Of a DNA stretch of 22,084 bases, positions 1 to 6,935 are shown piece after piece. Position 1 is the first letter of the stretch; every line of letters starts with the position of its first letter. The stretch spans positions 1 to 22,084 of the forward strand of contig DZAU01000039.1 in the NCBI GenBank assembly GCA_022729635.1, in the 5' to 3' direction. Below the pieces are notes generated by a model, which had not been told where the DNA came from, made no database searches, and worked only from the letters and a program-made list of their open reading frames with translations. Origin of the DNA: Flavobacterium psychrophilum (GTDB taxonomy: Bacteria; Bacteroidota; Bacteroidia; Flavobacteriales; Flavobacteriaceae). A program made the translations under genes and the position numbers.

Positions 1-1
1 G

Positions 2-49
2 GAGACCGTGAAAGATGTAATTGCAGATTTGGAACAGGCTTTGGGGTAA
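2..49 (+). CDS. C-terminal end of a probable PLP-dependent sulfhydrylase / trans-sulfuration enzyme (partial)
   Basis: Only the last 15 codons are in the window, reading ETVKDVIADLEQALG and a TAA stop. A tail of the form D-[VL]-I-A-D-L-[ED]-Q-A-L is typical of the Cys/Met-metabolism PLP enzymes (O-acetyl/O-succinylhomoserine sulfhydrylase, cystathionine gamma-synthase). The position next to sulfate reduction and methionine genes fits an enzyme that puts sulfide into a homoserine ester. The call rests on a very short stretch, so the exact member of the family cannot be decided. Confidence 0.5.
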   Translation, partial: ETVKDVIADLEQALG

Positions 50-141
50 AAATTTATGAAATTTGATATTTTTGAAAGAGAATAAATGTGTTGTATTTAT
101 CTGTTCTAATGAGTAGTATTTTAAAATCAAAAATATTAGTG

Positions 142-149
142 TAAATTTG
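142..149 (+). promoter_or_regulatory. Candidate -7 box for the restriction-modification unit
   Basis: TAAATTTG matches the Bacteroidota -7 consensus TAnnTTTG and lies 14 bases before the ATG at 164. No good TTTG is seen about 19 bases upstream (the bases there are TTTT), so the match is half a promoter only. If used, the mRNA leader would be only a few bases long. Confidence 0.35.
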
Positions 150-163
150 GAGCAATAATTTTG

Positions 164-1054
164 ATGAAAATGGAAATATTAGGTAACAACAAACATAAAA
201 TAATATATGCAGACGCTTTGGAAGCTTTAAAAACACTACCAGACAATTCTGTTGATTTAATTTTTGCCGATCCACCATACAATATTGGTAAGAATTTTAA
301 TGGTAAAATTGAAAAATGGGAAACGGAAGAAAGTTATTTAGAATGGTGCTATGAATGGCTTGATTTATGTGTTCAAAAATTAAAACCGAATGGGAGTTTT
401 TATGTAATGACAGCAACTCAATTTATGCCTTATTTTGACATTCATTTACGAAAAAAACTAACAATATTATCAAGACTTGTCTGGTCTTATGATAGTTCAG
501 GAGTTCAAGCCAAAAAATATTATGGTTCAATGTATGAACCTATTTTGTATTGTGTAAAGGATAAAAACAATTACACTTTCAACACAAGCGATATTTTAGT
601 AGAAGCTAAAACAGGTTCAAAACGCAAACTAATTGATTATCGTAAAGCCATACCAACAGTTTATAATTCAGAGAAAGTGCCAGGAAATGTTTGGGAATTT
701 CCAAGAGTTAGGTACAGAATGGACGAGTACGAAAACCACCCAACTCAAAAACCAATTGCGCTTCTTGAAAGAATAATAAAGGCAAGTTCAAATGAAGGCG
801 ATTTAGTTTTAGATCCATTTTCGGGAACTTTTACAACTTGTTATGTAGCAAAAGAATTAAATAGAAATTCCATTGGTATTGAGTTGCAAGACGAATATGT
901 TAAAATCGGTTTAAGAAGGTTACAATTAGCCGAAGAGTTTAAAGGCGAAAAACTTGAAAAAGAAATTCGAACTTTTGAAACTGTAAAACTTGAAAATCAA
1001 TATAATTTAACCCTATTTGAACCGAATGGAACATTTATTCACAGCCAACATTAA
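164..1054 (+). CDS. YhdJ-like beta-class DNA adenine-N6 methyltransferase of a type II R-M unit
   Basis: The protein (296 residues from ATG 164; ATG 170 is also possible) transfers a methyl group from SAM to adenine in DNA. The catalytic motif DPPY occurs early, in LIFADPPYNIGKNF. The SAM-binding motif DPFSGTFTT is near the C-terminus, giving the beta-class order with the target-recognition region between them. Blocks such as WSYDSSGVQAKK-YGSMYEPIL, VEAKTGS, KVPGNVW-FPRVRY and MDEYENHPTQKP match my recollection of E. coli YhdJ, an orphan enzyme that methylates ATGCAT. Here the gene is not an orphan: the next ORF overlaps it by 29 bases and is the likely cognate nuclease. Specificity for ATGCAT is inference from this resemblance. 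The first in-frame codon of the open frame is TTG at 161, but ATG 164 follows GGAG at 149-152 and is preferred. Confidence 0.93.
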   Translation: MKMEILGNNKHKIIYADALEALKTLPDNSVDLIFADPPYNIGKNFNGKIEKWETEESYLEWCYEWLDLCVQKLKPNGSFYVMTATQFMPYFDIHLRKKLTILSRLVWSYDSSGVQAKKYYGSMYEPILYCVKDKNNYTFNTSDILVEAKTGSKRKLIDYRKAIPTVYNSEKVPGNVWEFPRVRYRMDEYENHPTQKPIALLERIIKASSNEGDLVLDPFSGTFTTCYVAKELNRNSIGIELQDEYVKIGLRRLQLAEEFKGEKLEKEIRTFETVKLENQYNLTLFEPNGTFIHSQH

Positions 1055-2135
1055 AGAAGTATTACAGAGAAACTTTGACGAAAATGCAGTTGAGATATTT
1101 GAAAAAAGCCAACTAATTCAATACATTAACGAGAAAACACGTTCAGCAGGAAGAGGTTCAAAAGCACGGTCAAGTTTTGCAAACCTATATGCAATTTATG
1201 TGATTATTGAAGATTATATTGCGAATGGTTTTGACAAGAAAGAAGATTATGCAAATTACGAAGGCGCAAAATTTTCAAATCTTTTAAACAGAGCGAAAGA
1301 ATTACCTTTTGGCAGTAGTTTACAAAATCACGCTTTGAATAACCGTATGAATTCAGAATTTGAAAAATTCTTTCCTACTTCTGAATATAAACCAATTTTA
1401 AGAGACCTTTTAACCAAAAAGTATTGGATAAATGAAAATTTGTTAAATATAAAAGTTGGTAAAATCAACTTCAATATTGCAAAATCTATCATTGAAATAA
1501 TTAACGAATACACAAAGACAAAGCAAGATGCTTTTCAGCGATTTGTGAAGCAATGCGAAGCACTTCAAGACATTGAAAACACAACGCCAGAAAACGTTTC
1601 AACGTTTATTATTGGCTTACTTGCCCCAAATGTGGATGCACGACTTTTTGAAATTGTGAGTTATTCCATTCTTAAATTTTATTATTACGACCAAACTATT
1701 ATTTGGGGTTATGAAATGGACAAACTCAACACAGAGAATTTAAAACTTTACAAAACAGGACGAACCAATGCAAATGATGGTGGTATCGATTTTGTAATGA
1801 AACCTTTGGGTAGATTTTTTCAAGTAACCGAAACTTTGGATTTCAAAAAATACTTTCTTGACATTGACAAAATTAAAAAGTATCCAATAACTTTTGTAAT
1901 CAAATCAGACGAAGAAGTTGAACCATTAAAAAAGAAAATTCAAGACAACGCAAACAAGACCTATTCAATATATGCAATAGTTGAAAAGTATATGGCTTGT
2001 ATTGAGGAAGTAATCAATATTCCAATGTTAAATATAAGATTTAACGAGGCCGTTAAGCAAGGTTATTTAAATAGAATACTTGACGAAATTGTATTGCAAA
2101 GCAAAGTAGAATTTAATTATTCAGACGAATCTTAA
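1026..2135 (+). CDS. Putative type II restriction endonuclease partner of the YhdJ-like methyltransferase
   Basis: The protein has 369 residues from ATG 1026 (a TTG three codons earlier also opens the frame). It overlaps the methyltransferase gene by 29 bases, a gene order common in R-M pairs. I recognise no named family with certainty. A region at residues 251-269, with DGGIDF followed about ten residues later by FFQVTE, resembles the core of PD-(D/E)XK-type nucleases, where an acidic residue is followed by a strand carrying [DEQ]-x-[KTE]. The order D255...Q266-V-T-E269 is non-standard and I cannot assign catalytic residues firmly. There is no signal peptide or membrane segment. If the methyltransferase recognises ATGCAT, this enzyme would be expected to cut that site. 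It could otherwise be a different effector, but position and the fold-like motif favour an endonuclease. The stop lies only 6 bases before the Rrf2 gene. Confidence 0.72.
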   Translation: MEHLFTANIKEVLQRNFDENAVEIFEKSQLIQYINEKTRSAGRGSKARSSFANLYAIYVIIEDYIANGFDKKEDYANYEGAKFSNLLNRAKELPFGSSLQNHALNNRMNSEFEKFFPTSEYKPILRDLLTKKYWINENLLNIKVGKINFNIAKSIIEIINEYTKTKQDAFQRFVKQCEALQDIENTTPENVSTFIIGLLAPNVDARLFEIVSYSILKFYYYDQTIIWGYEMDKLNTENLKLYKTGRTNANDGGIDFVMKPLGRFFQVTETLDFKKYFLDIDKIKKYPITFVIKSDEEVEPLKKKIQDNANKTYSIYAIVEKYMACIEEVINIPMLNIRFNEAVKQGYLNRILDEIVLQSKVEFNYSDES

Positions 2136-2141
2136 ATCAAA

Positions 2142-2552
2142 ATGCTCTCAAAAAAAACAAAATACGGAATAAAAGCACTTACTTTCTTGGCTCGTCAGAA
2201 AGACCAAACTCCTGTACAAATTGCCGAAATCGCCAAAGCAGAGCATATTTCGATAAAATTTCTAGAAAGTATTTTATTGCTTTTGCGTCATTCAGGTTTT
2301 TTGGGTGCCAAAAAAGGAAAAGGCGGCGGTTATTATCTTATCAAAGAACCCAAAGACATTAATATGGCAAAAGTGTTTCGCATTCTCGAAGGTCCAATTG
2401 CTTTATTGCCTTGTGCCAGTCATAACTTTTATGAAAAATGCGACGATTGTACGGATGAAGCAGCCTGTGCTGTTCGCAAATTAATGATGGAAGTTCGTGA
2501 TAATACTTTGATGATATTAGAAAATAATTCCCTCGCTGATATCGCATTTTAA
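2142..2552 (+). CDS. Rrf2-family transcriptional regulator with four cysteines
   Basis: The protein has 136 residues. The N-terminal winged helix-turn-helix starts MLSKKTKYGIKALTFLARQ, with the IAEIAKAEHISIKFLESILLLLRHSGFL recognition region and the K-GKGGGYYL wing, as in IscR/CymR-type regulators. C91, C100, C103 and C109 form a cluster like the Fe-S ligands of IscR, so the protein may sense Fe-S or cysteine/sulfide status. The family includes CymR, which controls cysteine metabolism. The position just before the sulfate-reduction genes makes it the likely local regulator (inference). It starts 6 bases after the endonuclease stop, so its original upstream region seems to have been displaced by the R-M unit. 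Confidence 0.9.
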   Translation: MLSKKTKYGIKALTFLARQKDQTPVQIAEIAKAEHISIKFLESILLLLRHSGFLGAKKGKGGGYYLIKEPKDINMAKVFRILEGPIALLPCASHNFYEKCDDCTDEAACAVRKLMMEVRDNTLMILENNSLADIAF

Positions 2553-2591
2553 TTGTTAAATTTCCCTCTATCATGTCAATGACCTTTTTTT

Positions 2592-2650
2592 TGTTATATC
2601 GAGTACAGTCGAGATATATTCATTGCGTTTCTACTGCGCTCGATGTGACA
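2592..2650 (+). repeat. Inverted pair of a 'TCGAGxxCAGTCGA' interspersed repeat (family C)
   Basis: Two arms of about 24 bases, 2592-2616 and 2626-2650, are imperfect reverse complements. The first contains ATCGAGTACAGTCGAGAT and the second contains TACTGCGCTCGATGTGACA. A related copy lies inside metH at 15761-15812. In this position the element could also act as a hairpin at the end of the Rrf2 transcript. No T-run follows, so terminator activity is uncertain. Confidence 0.75.
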
Positions 2651-2708
2651 GATGGTTATCTTATAGCTATAAATGCTAAAAAAAATCCTAAATTTGCGGA
2701 TGATAAAT

Positions 2709-2738
2709 TTTGTAGTTACACAAAAAAAATTACTTTTG
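2709..2738 (+). promoter_or_regulatory. Promoter of the sulfate-assimilation operon
   Basis: TTTG at 2709-2712, an 18-base spacer and TACTTTTG at 2731-2738 fit the Bacteroidota housekeeping promoter well. Transcription would begin near 2745, about 40 bases before the TauE/SafE start. A second TAAATTTG at 2689-2696 is a weaker alternative. No clear dyad that could be an Rrf2 operator was identified. Confidence 0.65.
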
Positions 2739-2787
2739 CACAATAATCTACTATTCCGATAGGATAATGGATTAAAATATAAAAAAA

Positions 2788-3699
2788 ATGATTAAGAAAT
2801 TGGTTAAAAATTTTAATGACACTGTGGGTATAGCGCAAAATAGTACTTTTGCCAAACAACTTTGGATTATTCTTCCAGTGTTTTTACTCGTGGTTTTATT
2901 GATAGTTTTGATATACAATCATTATACAGATTTCACTTGGGATGGTTTTTTAGCAGGATTCAATCAGGAATTTTTAATCTTTTTCGCCATCGGAATTATT
3001 GCTCAAATGGTTGATGGAACTTTGGGGATGGGGTATGGTGCTACTTCTTCCTCATTTTTATTAGCCTATGGAGTTTCGCCAGCAATTAGCAGTACAGGGG
3101 TTCACGTTGCCGAAATGTTTACAACGGGTGCTTCGACAATTTCGCATCATCGATTCAAAAATATCAATAAAAGATTGTTTAGACATTTACTGATTCCGGG
3201 TGTTTTAGGCTCAATTACAGGAGCCTATTTTTTGACTGATGTGATTGATGGCAATGCAATAAAACCCTATATTGCTGTCTATATGATTTTTTTGGGAATT
3301 TTAATTATTAAAAAAGCATCACAAAATAAAATTATTAAAAAGAAAACAAAACACCTTGGTTTTTTAGCCTCTTTTGGAGGTTTTATGGATGCTGTTGGTG
3401 GTGGAGGTTGGGGACCAATTGTAACCTCGACATTGCTTGGTCACGGAAGAAATCCTCGATATACTATTGGTTCTGTGAATGCAGCAGAATTTGCTGTTTC
3501 TTTCGCAAGTGGACTTACATTCATGCTTTTTGGAGGAATAAAAGGATGGAATGTAATTATAGGTTTGATTTTAGGAGGTGTAATTGCAGCGCCAATTGCA
3601 GCAAAATTGGTTAATAAAGTCAAAAGAAAACCAATGATGATTGCCGTTGGTGTCCTAATTATTATTTTGAGTTTAAGTACATTATCTAAATTATTATAA
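2788..3699 (+). CDS. TauE/SafE-family sulfite/sulfate-linked membrane permease
   Basis: The 303-residue integral membrane protein has a first hydrophobic helix around residues 26-45 and several more. The internally repeated pattern GTLGMGYGA (residue ~76 onward) and GGGGWGP (~residue 206 onward) is typical of TauE/SafE proteins. These transporters move sulfoacetate, sulfite or related anions. As the first gene of a sulfate-reduction operon it may import sulfate or export excess sulfite; the direction cannot be read from sequence. It follows a good promoter and is separated from cysH by a 37-base gap holding a short AACCCTGACAAGGTT-like repeat. Confidence 0.88.
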   Translation: MIKKLVKNFNDTVGIAQNSTFAKQLWIILPVFLLVVLLIVLIYNHYTDFTWDGFLAGFNQEFLIFFAIGIIAQMVDGTLGMGYGATSSSFLLAYGVSPAISSTGVHVAEMFTTGASTISHHRFKNINKRLFRHLLIPGVLGSITGAYFLTDVIDGNAIKPYIAVYMIFLGILIIKKASQNKIIKKKTKHLGFLASFGGFMDAVGGGGWGPIVTSTLLGHGRNPRYTIGSVNAAEFAVSFASGLTFMLFGGIKGWNVIIGLILGGVIAAPIAAKLVNKVKRKPMMIAVGVLIIILSLSTLSKLL

Positions 3700-3707
3700 T
3701 CATATCT

Positions 3708-3725
3708 GAACCCTGACAAGGTTGA
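3708..3725 (+). repeat. Short copy of the 'AACCCTGACAGGGTT' repeat (family D)
   Basis: GAACCCTGACAAGGTTGA sits between the permease and cysH. It is a degenerate half of the perfect hairpin found at 10900-10932, and a related hairpin lies at 13286-13315. Its role is unknown. Confidence 0.5.
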
Positions 3726-3736
3726 AAAATTAAATT

Positions 3737-4465
3737 ATGAATACAACAACATTAATAGAAAAAACCAAAGGATTTTCCATCGAGGAAACTTTGTCTTTTT
3801 TAGCCAATGAATACAAAGAAAAAGTGGTGTTTTCGACTTCTTTCGGGCAGGAAGACCAAGTAATTACAGCTTTAATTGCCAAAAGCGATTTGCCAATTAC
3901 CATTTTTACTTTGGACACAGGACGATTGTTTCAAGAAACTTACGATGTTTTTCACAAGACATTGAAGAAGTATAAAAAAGAAATCAAAGTCTATTTCCCA
4001 GAAGCTTCGGCTGTGGAAAAATTATTGGAAGAAAAAGGACCAAACAGTTTCTACGATTCCGTTGAGAATAGAAAAGAATGTTGTTTCATTCGGAAAGTTG
4101 CCCCATTAACCAAAGCTTTGAAAGGAAACGAAATATGGATTACTGGTTTAAGAGCCGAACAATCCGAAAACAGAAATGATTTAGCACTTTTTGAATATGA
4201 TGCCCATTTTGATATTATTAAATTCAATCCATTATTAAAATGGACTTTAAAAGAAGTCGAAGACTATTTAGAAAAAAATAATGTCCCTCAAAACGCATTG
4301 CACAAACAAGGATTTGTGAGCATAGGTTGTGCACCTTGTACCAGAGCGATCACGGCCGACGAAGATATAAGAGCCGGAAGATGGTGGTGGGAATCGAGTC
4401 ATAAAGAATGCGGTTTACATAGCCCCCTATCCCCCGAAGGGGGAATTAGTAATGAGAAAAATTAA
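3737..4465 (+). CDS. cysH: Phosphoadenylyl/adenylyl-sulfate reductase, APS-type
   Basis: The 242-residue cytoplasmic enzyme reduces activated sulfate to sulfite. Cysteine pair C115-C116 together with C198-x-x-C201 gives the four ligands of the [4Fe-4S] cluster found in APS reductases and lacking in classical PAPS reductases. The thiol motif ECGLH with catalytic C225 is present. No APS kinase (cysC) gene or domain is visible in the operon, which agrees with direct use of APS. Directly after H228 the protein runs into 14 residues (S229-N242) encoded by the left arm of a GC-rich palindrome and its spacer. The natural C-terminus has therefore been replaced by repeat-encoded sequence, and the stop lies inside the repeat element. 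Confidence 0.95.
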   Translation: MNTTTLIEKTKGFSIEETLSFLANEYKEKVVFSTSFGQEDQVITALIAKSDLPITIFTLDTGRLFQETYDVFHKTLKKYKKEIKVYFPEASAVEKLLEEKGPNSFYDSVENRKECCFIRKVAPLTKALKGNEIWITGLRAEQSENRNDLALFEYDAHFDIIKFNPLLKWTLKEVEDYLEKNNVPQNALHKQGFVSIGCAPCTRAITADEDIRAGRWWWESSHKECGLHSPLSPEGGISNEKN

Positions 4466-4524
4466 ATTATTAACAAAATAAATACCCCAACAGTTCCCCC
4501 GCCGTGGCGGGGTTAGGGGGCTGA
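4421..4524 (+). repeat. Inverted pair of GC-rich palindromes (family A, copy A1) between cysH and cysD
   Basis: Left arm 4421-4447 (AGCCCCCTATCCCCCGAAGG then GGGAATT) and right arm 4491-4524 (AGTTCCCCC ... GGTTAGGGGGCTGA) are inverted. The right arm has its own stem CCGCCGTGGCGG. The element begins in frame right after the CysH ECGLH motif and ends 4 bases before the cysD ATG, so it fills the whole gap. Confidence 0.88.
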
Positions 4525-4528
4525 TATT

Positions 4529-5428
4529 ATGAACACAATATTAAAAACAAACGCTCTCGAAAGCGAAGCGATTTACATTTTCCGAGAGGTAATTTCTCAA
4601 TTTGAAAAACCGGTTTTGCTTTTTTCAGGCGGAAAGGATTCGATAACATTGGTGCGTTTGGCACAAAAAGCATTTTTTCCTGCCAAGATTCCTTTTCCTC
4701 TTTTGCACGTTGATACAGGACATAATTTTCCTGAAACTATTGAATTTAGGGATAAATTGGTCAAAGAATTGGGACTGGAATTAATTGTTCGCCACGTGCA
4801 AGACACGATCGACGAAGGAAAAGTTATAGAAGAAACAGGTCGTTATTCAAGTCGGAATATGTTACAAACAACAACACTTTTAGACGCAATCGAAGAATTC
4901 AAATTTGATGCCTGCATTGGTGGCGCTCGTCGTGACGAGGAAAAAGCAAGAGCCAAAGAACGTATTTTTTCGGTTCGGGATGATTTTGGACAATGGGACG
5001 AAAAAAACCAACGCCCAGAATTATTCGATTTGCTAAACGGAAAAATTGAAATAGGGCAAAACGTGCGTGTTTTCCCTATTTCGAACTGGACAGAATTGGA
5101 TGTTTGGAGTTACATCGAGCAAGAAGGAATCGAAATTCCGTCCATCTATTTTTCGCACAAACGTAAAGTGTTTTTAAGAGATGGATTAATTTGGTCTCAT
5201 TCGCCATTTGTTTATCAAGAAGAAGACGAGGTAAGCGAAGAAAAAACAGTGCGTTTTAGAACCGTTGGCGACATGAGTTGTACGGCTGCTGTCGAATCGT
5301 ATGCAGCTACAATTGCTGAGGTTGTGGGAGAAATAAGGGTTTCGACTATTTCAGAAAGAGGTGCCAGAATTGACGACAAACGCTCTGAAGCCGCAATGGA
5401 AAAAAGAAAACAACAAGGGTACTTTTAG
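4529..5428 (+). CDS. cysD: Sulfate adenylyltransferase subunit 2
   Basis: The 299-residue ATP-pyrophosphatase subunit forms adenylyl sulfate from ATP and sulfate together with CysN. The PP-loop SGGKDS lies at residues 33-38. The GGARRDEEKARAKERIFSVRDDFGQWD and VRFRTVGDMSCTAAVES blocks are characteristic of CysD. Length is normal. The start follows the right arm of a palindromic repeat within 5 bases, so the repeat forms the untranslated spacer before this gene. Confidence 0.97.
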   Translation: MNTILKTNALESEAIYIFREVISQFEKPVLLFSGGKDSITLVRLAQKAFFPAKIPFPLLHVDTGHNFPETIEFRDKLVKELGLELIVRHVQDTIDEGKVIEETGRYSSRNMLQTTTLLDAIEEFKFDACIGGARRDEEKARAKERIFSVRDDFGQWDEKNQRPELFDLLNGKIEIGQNVRVFPISNWTELDVWSYIEQEGIEIPSIYFSHKRKVFLRDGLIWSHSPFVYQEEDEVSEEKTVRFRTVGDMSCTAAVESYAATIAEVVGEIRVSTISERGARIDDKRSEAAMEKRKQQGYF

Positions 5429-5432
5429 AATT

Positions 5433-5600
5433 CTCACCCCAGCCCTCTCCAAAGGAGAGGGAGTTGAAGCCGAATTAATGTTGGTTTTGATTTTTGGAAA
5501 TTGAAATGCAAAAAGAGGCAAAAAATAAATGAATTAAAAATAAAGTATAACAACATTTCCAGACTCGGCTCCCTCTCCTTTGGAGAGGGTTGGGGTGAGG
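5433..5600 (+). repeat. Inverted pair of GC-rich palindromes (family A, copy A2) between cysD and cysN
   Basis: Left arm 5433-5473 (CTCACCCCAGCCCTCTCC, AAAGGAGAGGGAG, ending AGCCGA) and right arm 5565-5600 (TCGGCTCCCTCTCC, TTTGGAGAGGG, TTGGGGTGAGG) are near-perfect reverse complements around a spacer of about 90 AT-rich bases with no ORF. The element starts 4 bases after the cysD stop. A2 is thus a small element without a coding core. Confidence 0.92.
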
Positions 5601-5615
5601 ATAATTTAATATAAT

Positions 5616-6860
5616 ATGGAAGTTTTAAAAATAGCAACAGCAGGAAGTGTCGATGACGGAAAGAGCACCTTAATAGGGAGATTATTGTACGATACAAATT
5701 CGTTAACGATAGATAAAGTAGAAGCGATTGAAAGAAGCAGCAAGCAAAAAGGATACGATTATCTCGATTTTTCTTTGGCTACAGATGGTTTGGTGGCCGA
5801 AAGGGAACAAGGAATCACCATTGATGTAGCTCATATTTATTTTTCGACTGCCAAAAAAAGTTACATAATTGCCGATACTCCGGGTCACGTAGAATATACG
5901 AGGAATATGGTAACCGGAGCTTCGACTTCGCAGGTTTCAATTATTTTGATTGATGCTCGAAAAGGTGTTATTGAGCAAACGTATCGCCACTTTTTTATCA
6001 ATAATTTATTGCGTGTCAAAGAGGTGATTGTTGCGGTAAACAAAATGGATTTGGTTGATTATTCAGAAGAAGTATACAACAAAATTAAAGCTGATTTTCA
6101 AGCATTAAATGCCAAAAACACATTCAAAGAACAAGTGGTAAGTTACATTCCGTTAAGTGCTATCAACGGAGGAAATGTGGTAGATAAATCTGAAAATATG
6201 CCTTGGTACAAAGGACAAACCGTTTTAGAACATCTAGAAGGTTTGGAGCCAAAAGATGTTTTCGAAAAAGGGGAAGTTCGTTTTCCAGTTCAAACGGTGA
6301 TTCGTCCAAAAACTCAAGAATACCACGATTTTAGAGGATATGCCGGAAAATTATACGGGAATAATATCAAAGTTGGCGATGCTGTAACCGTGCTTCCTTC
6401 TTTGACGGAATCGAAAGTTTCGAAAATTCATTTTTTCGACCAACAATTTGACGAAGCAACCGCGGGTTCTTCGATAGTTTTAGAATTAGAAAACGATATT
6501 AACGTGACTCGTGGCGATATGATTGTAAAATCAGGCGAATTGCCTCGAATCGAAAAAGACATCAACACCACCATTTGTTGGATGGATGCTAAAAAACTGG
6601 TTGCTGGAACAAAATACATCGTTCAGCACAACACCAATCGTGTTTTGGCCAAAATTGATAGTATAAAAAACACGATTTCTACTGATTATTCAGGAACAAA
6701 AGAAGCAACACAATTGGCAATTAATGAAATTGGCGAAGTAAATATCAAGTTGAGCAAACCTTTATATTTTGATGCTTACACCGAAAATAAATCAAACGGA
6801 GCCTTCATATTAATAGACACTGCGACCAACACCACAGCCGGAGTTGGATTTATAAAATAG
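5616..6860 (+). CDS. cysN: Sulfate adenylyltransferase subunit 1 (GTPase)
   Basis: The 414-residue elongation-factor-like GTPase drives APS formation by CysD. G1 is GSVDDGKST (residues 10-18), G3 is DTPGH (87-91) and G4 is NKMD (142-145), followed by two beta-barrel regions. No C-terminal APS kinase (CysC) domain is fused, consistent with an APS-reductase route. The start is ATG 5616, 15 bases after the right arm of repeat A2. Confidence 0.97.
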   Translation: MEVLKIATAGSVDDGKSTLIGRLLYDTNSLTIDKVEAIERSSKQKGYDYLDFSLATDGLVAEREQGITIDVAHIYFSTAKKSYIIADTPGHVEYTRNMVTGASTSQVSIILIDARKGVIEQTYRHFFINNLLRVKEVIVAVNKMDLVDYSEEVYNKIKADFQALNAKNTFKEQVVSYIPLSAINGGNVVDKSENMPWYKGQTVLEHLEGLEPKDVFEKGEVRFPVQTVIRPKTQEYHDFRGYAGKLYGNNIKVGDAVTVLPSLTESKVSKIHFFDQQFDEATAGSSIVLELENDINVTRGDMIVKSGELPRIEKDINTTICWMDAKKLVAGTKYIVQHNTNRVLAKIDSIKNTISTDYSGTKEATQLAINEIGEVNIKLSKPLYFDAYTENKSNGAFILIDTATNTTAGVGFIK

Positions 6861-6866
6861 TTAATA

Positions 6867-6920
6867 GTTTGTGGTTAATGGTTTGTAGTTCGACATAACT
6901 ATAAACTATAAACAACAAAC
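6867..6920 (+). repeat. Inverted repeat between cysN and the sulfite reductase gene (family G)
   Basis: The arm at 6867-6890 (GTTTGTGGTTAATGGTTTGT then AGTT) and the arm at 6897-6920 are reverse complements at 20 of 24 positions, with a 6-base loop. The element fills most of the 75-base gap. Strictly repeated copies elsewhere in the window were not found; family status is from memory of similar sequences in flavobacterial genomes. Confidence 0.65.
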
Positions 6921-6935
6921 ACAAAACAATATACG

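Noticed and set aside
120..2144. Direct repeat (TAAAATCAAAAAT / TAAATCAAAATG) flanking the R-M unit as an insertion duplication
   Set aside because: It is short, AT-rich and imperfect; such matches are expected by chance in this DNA.
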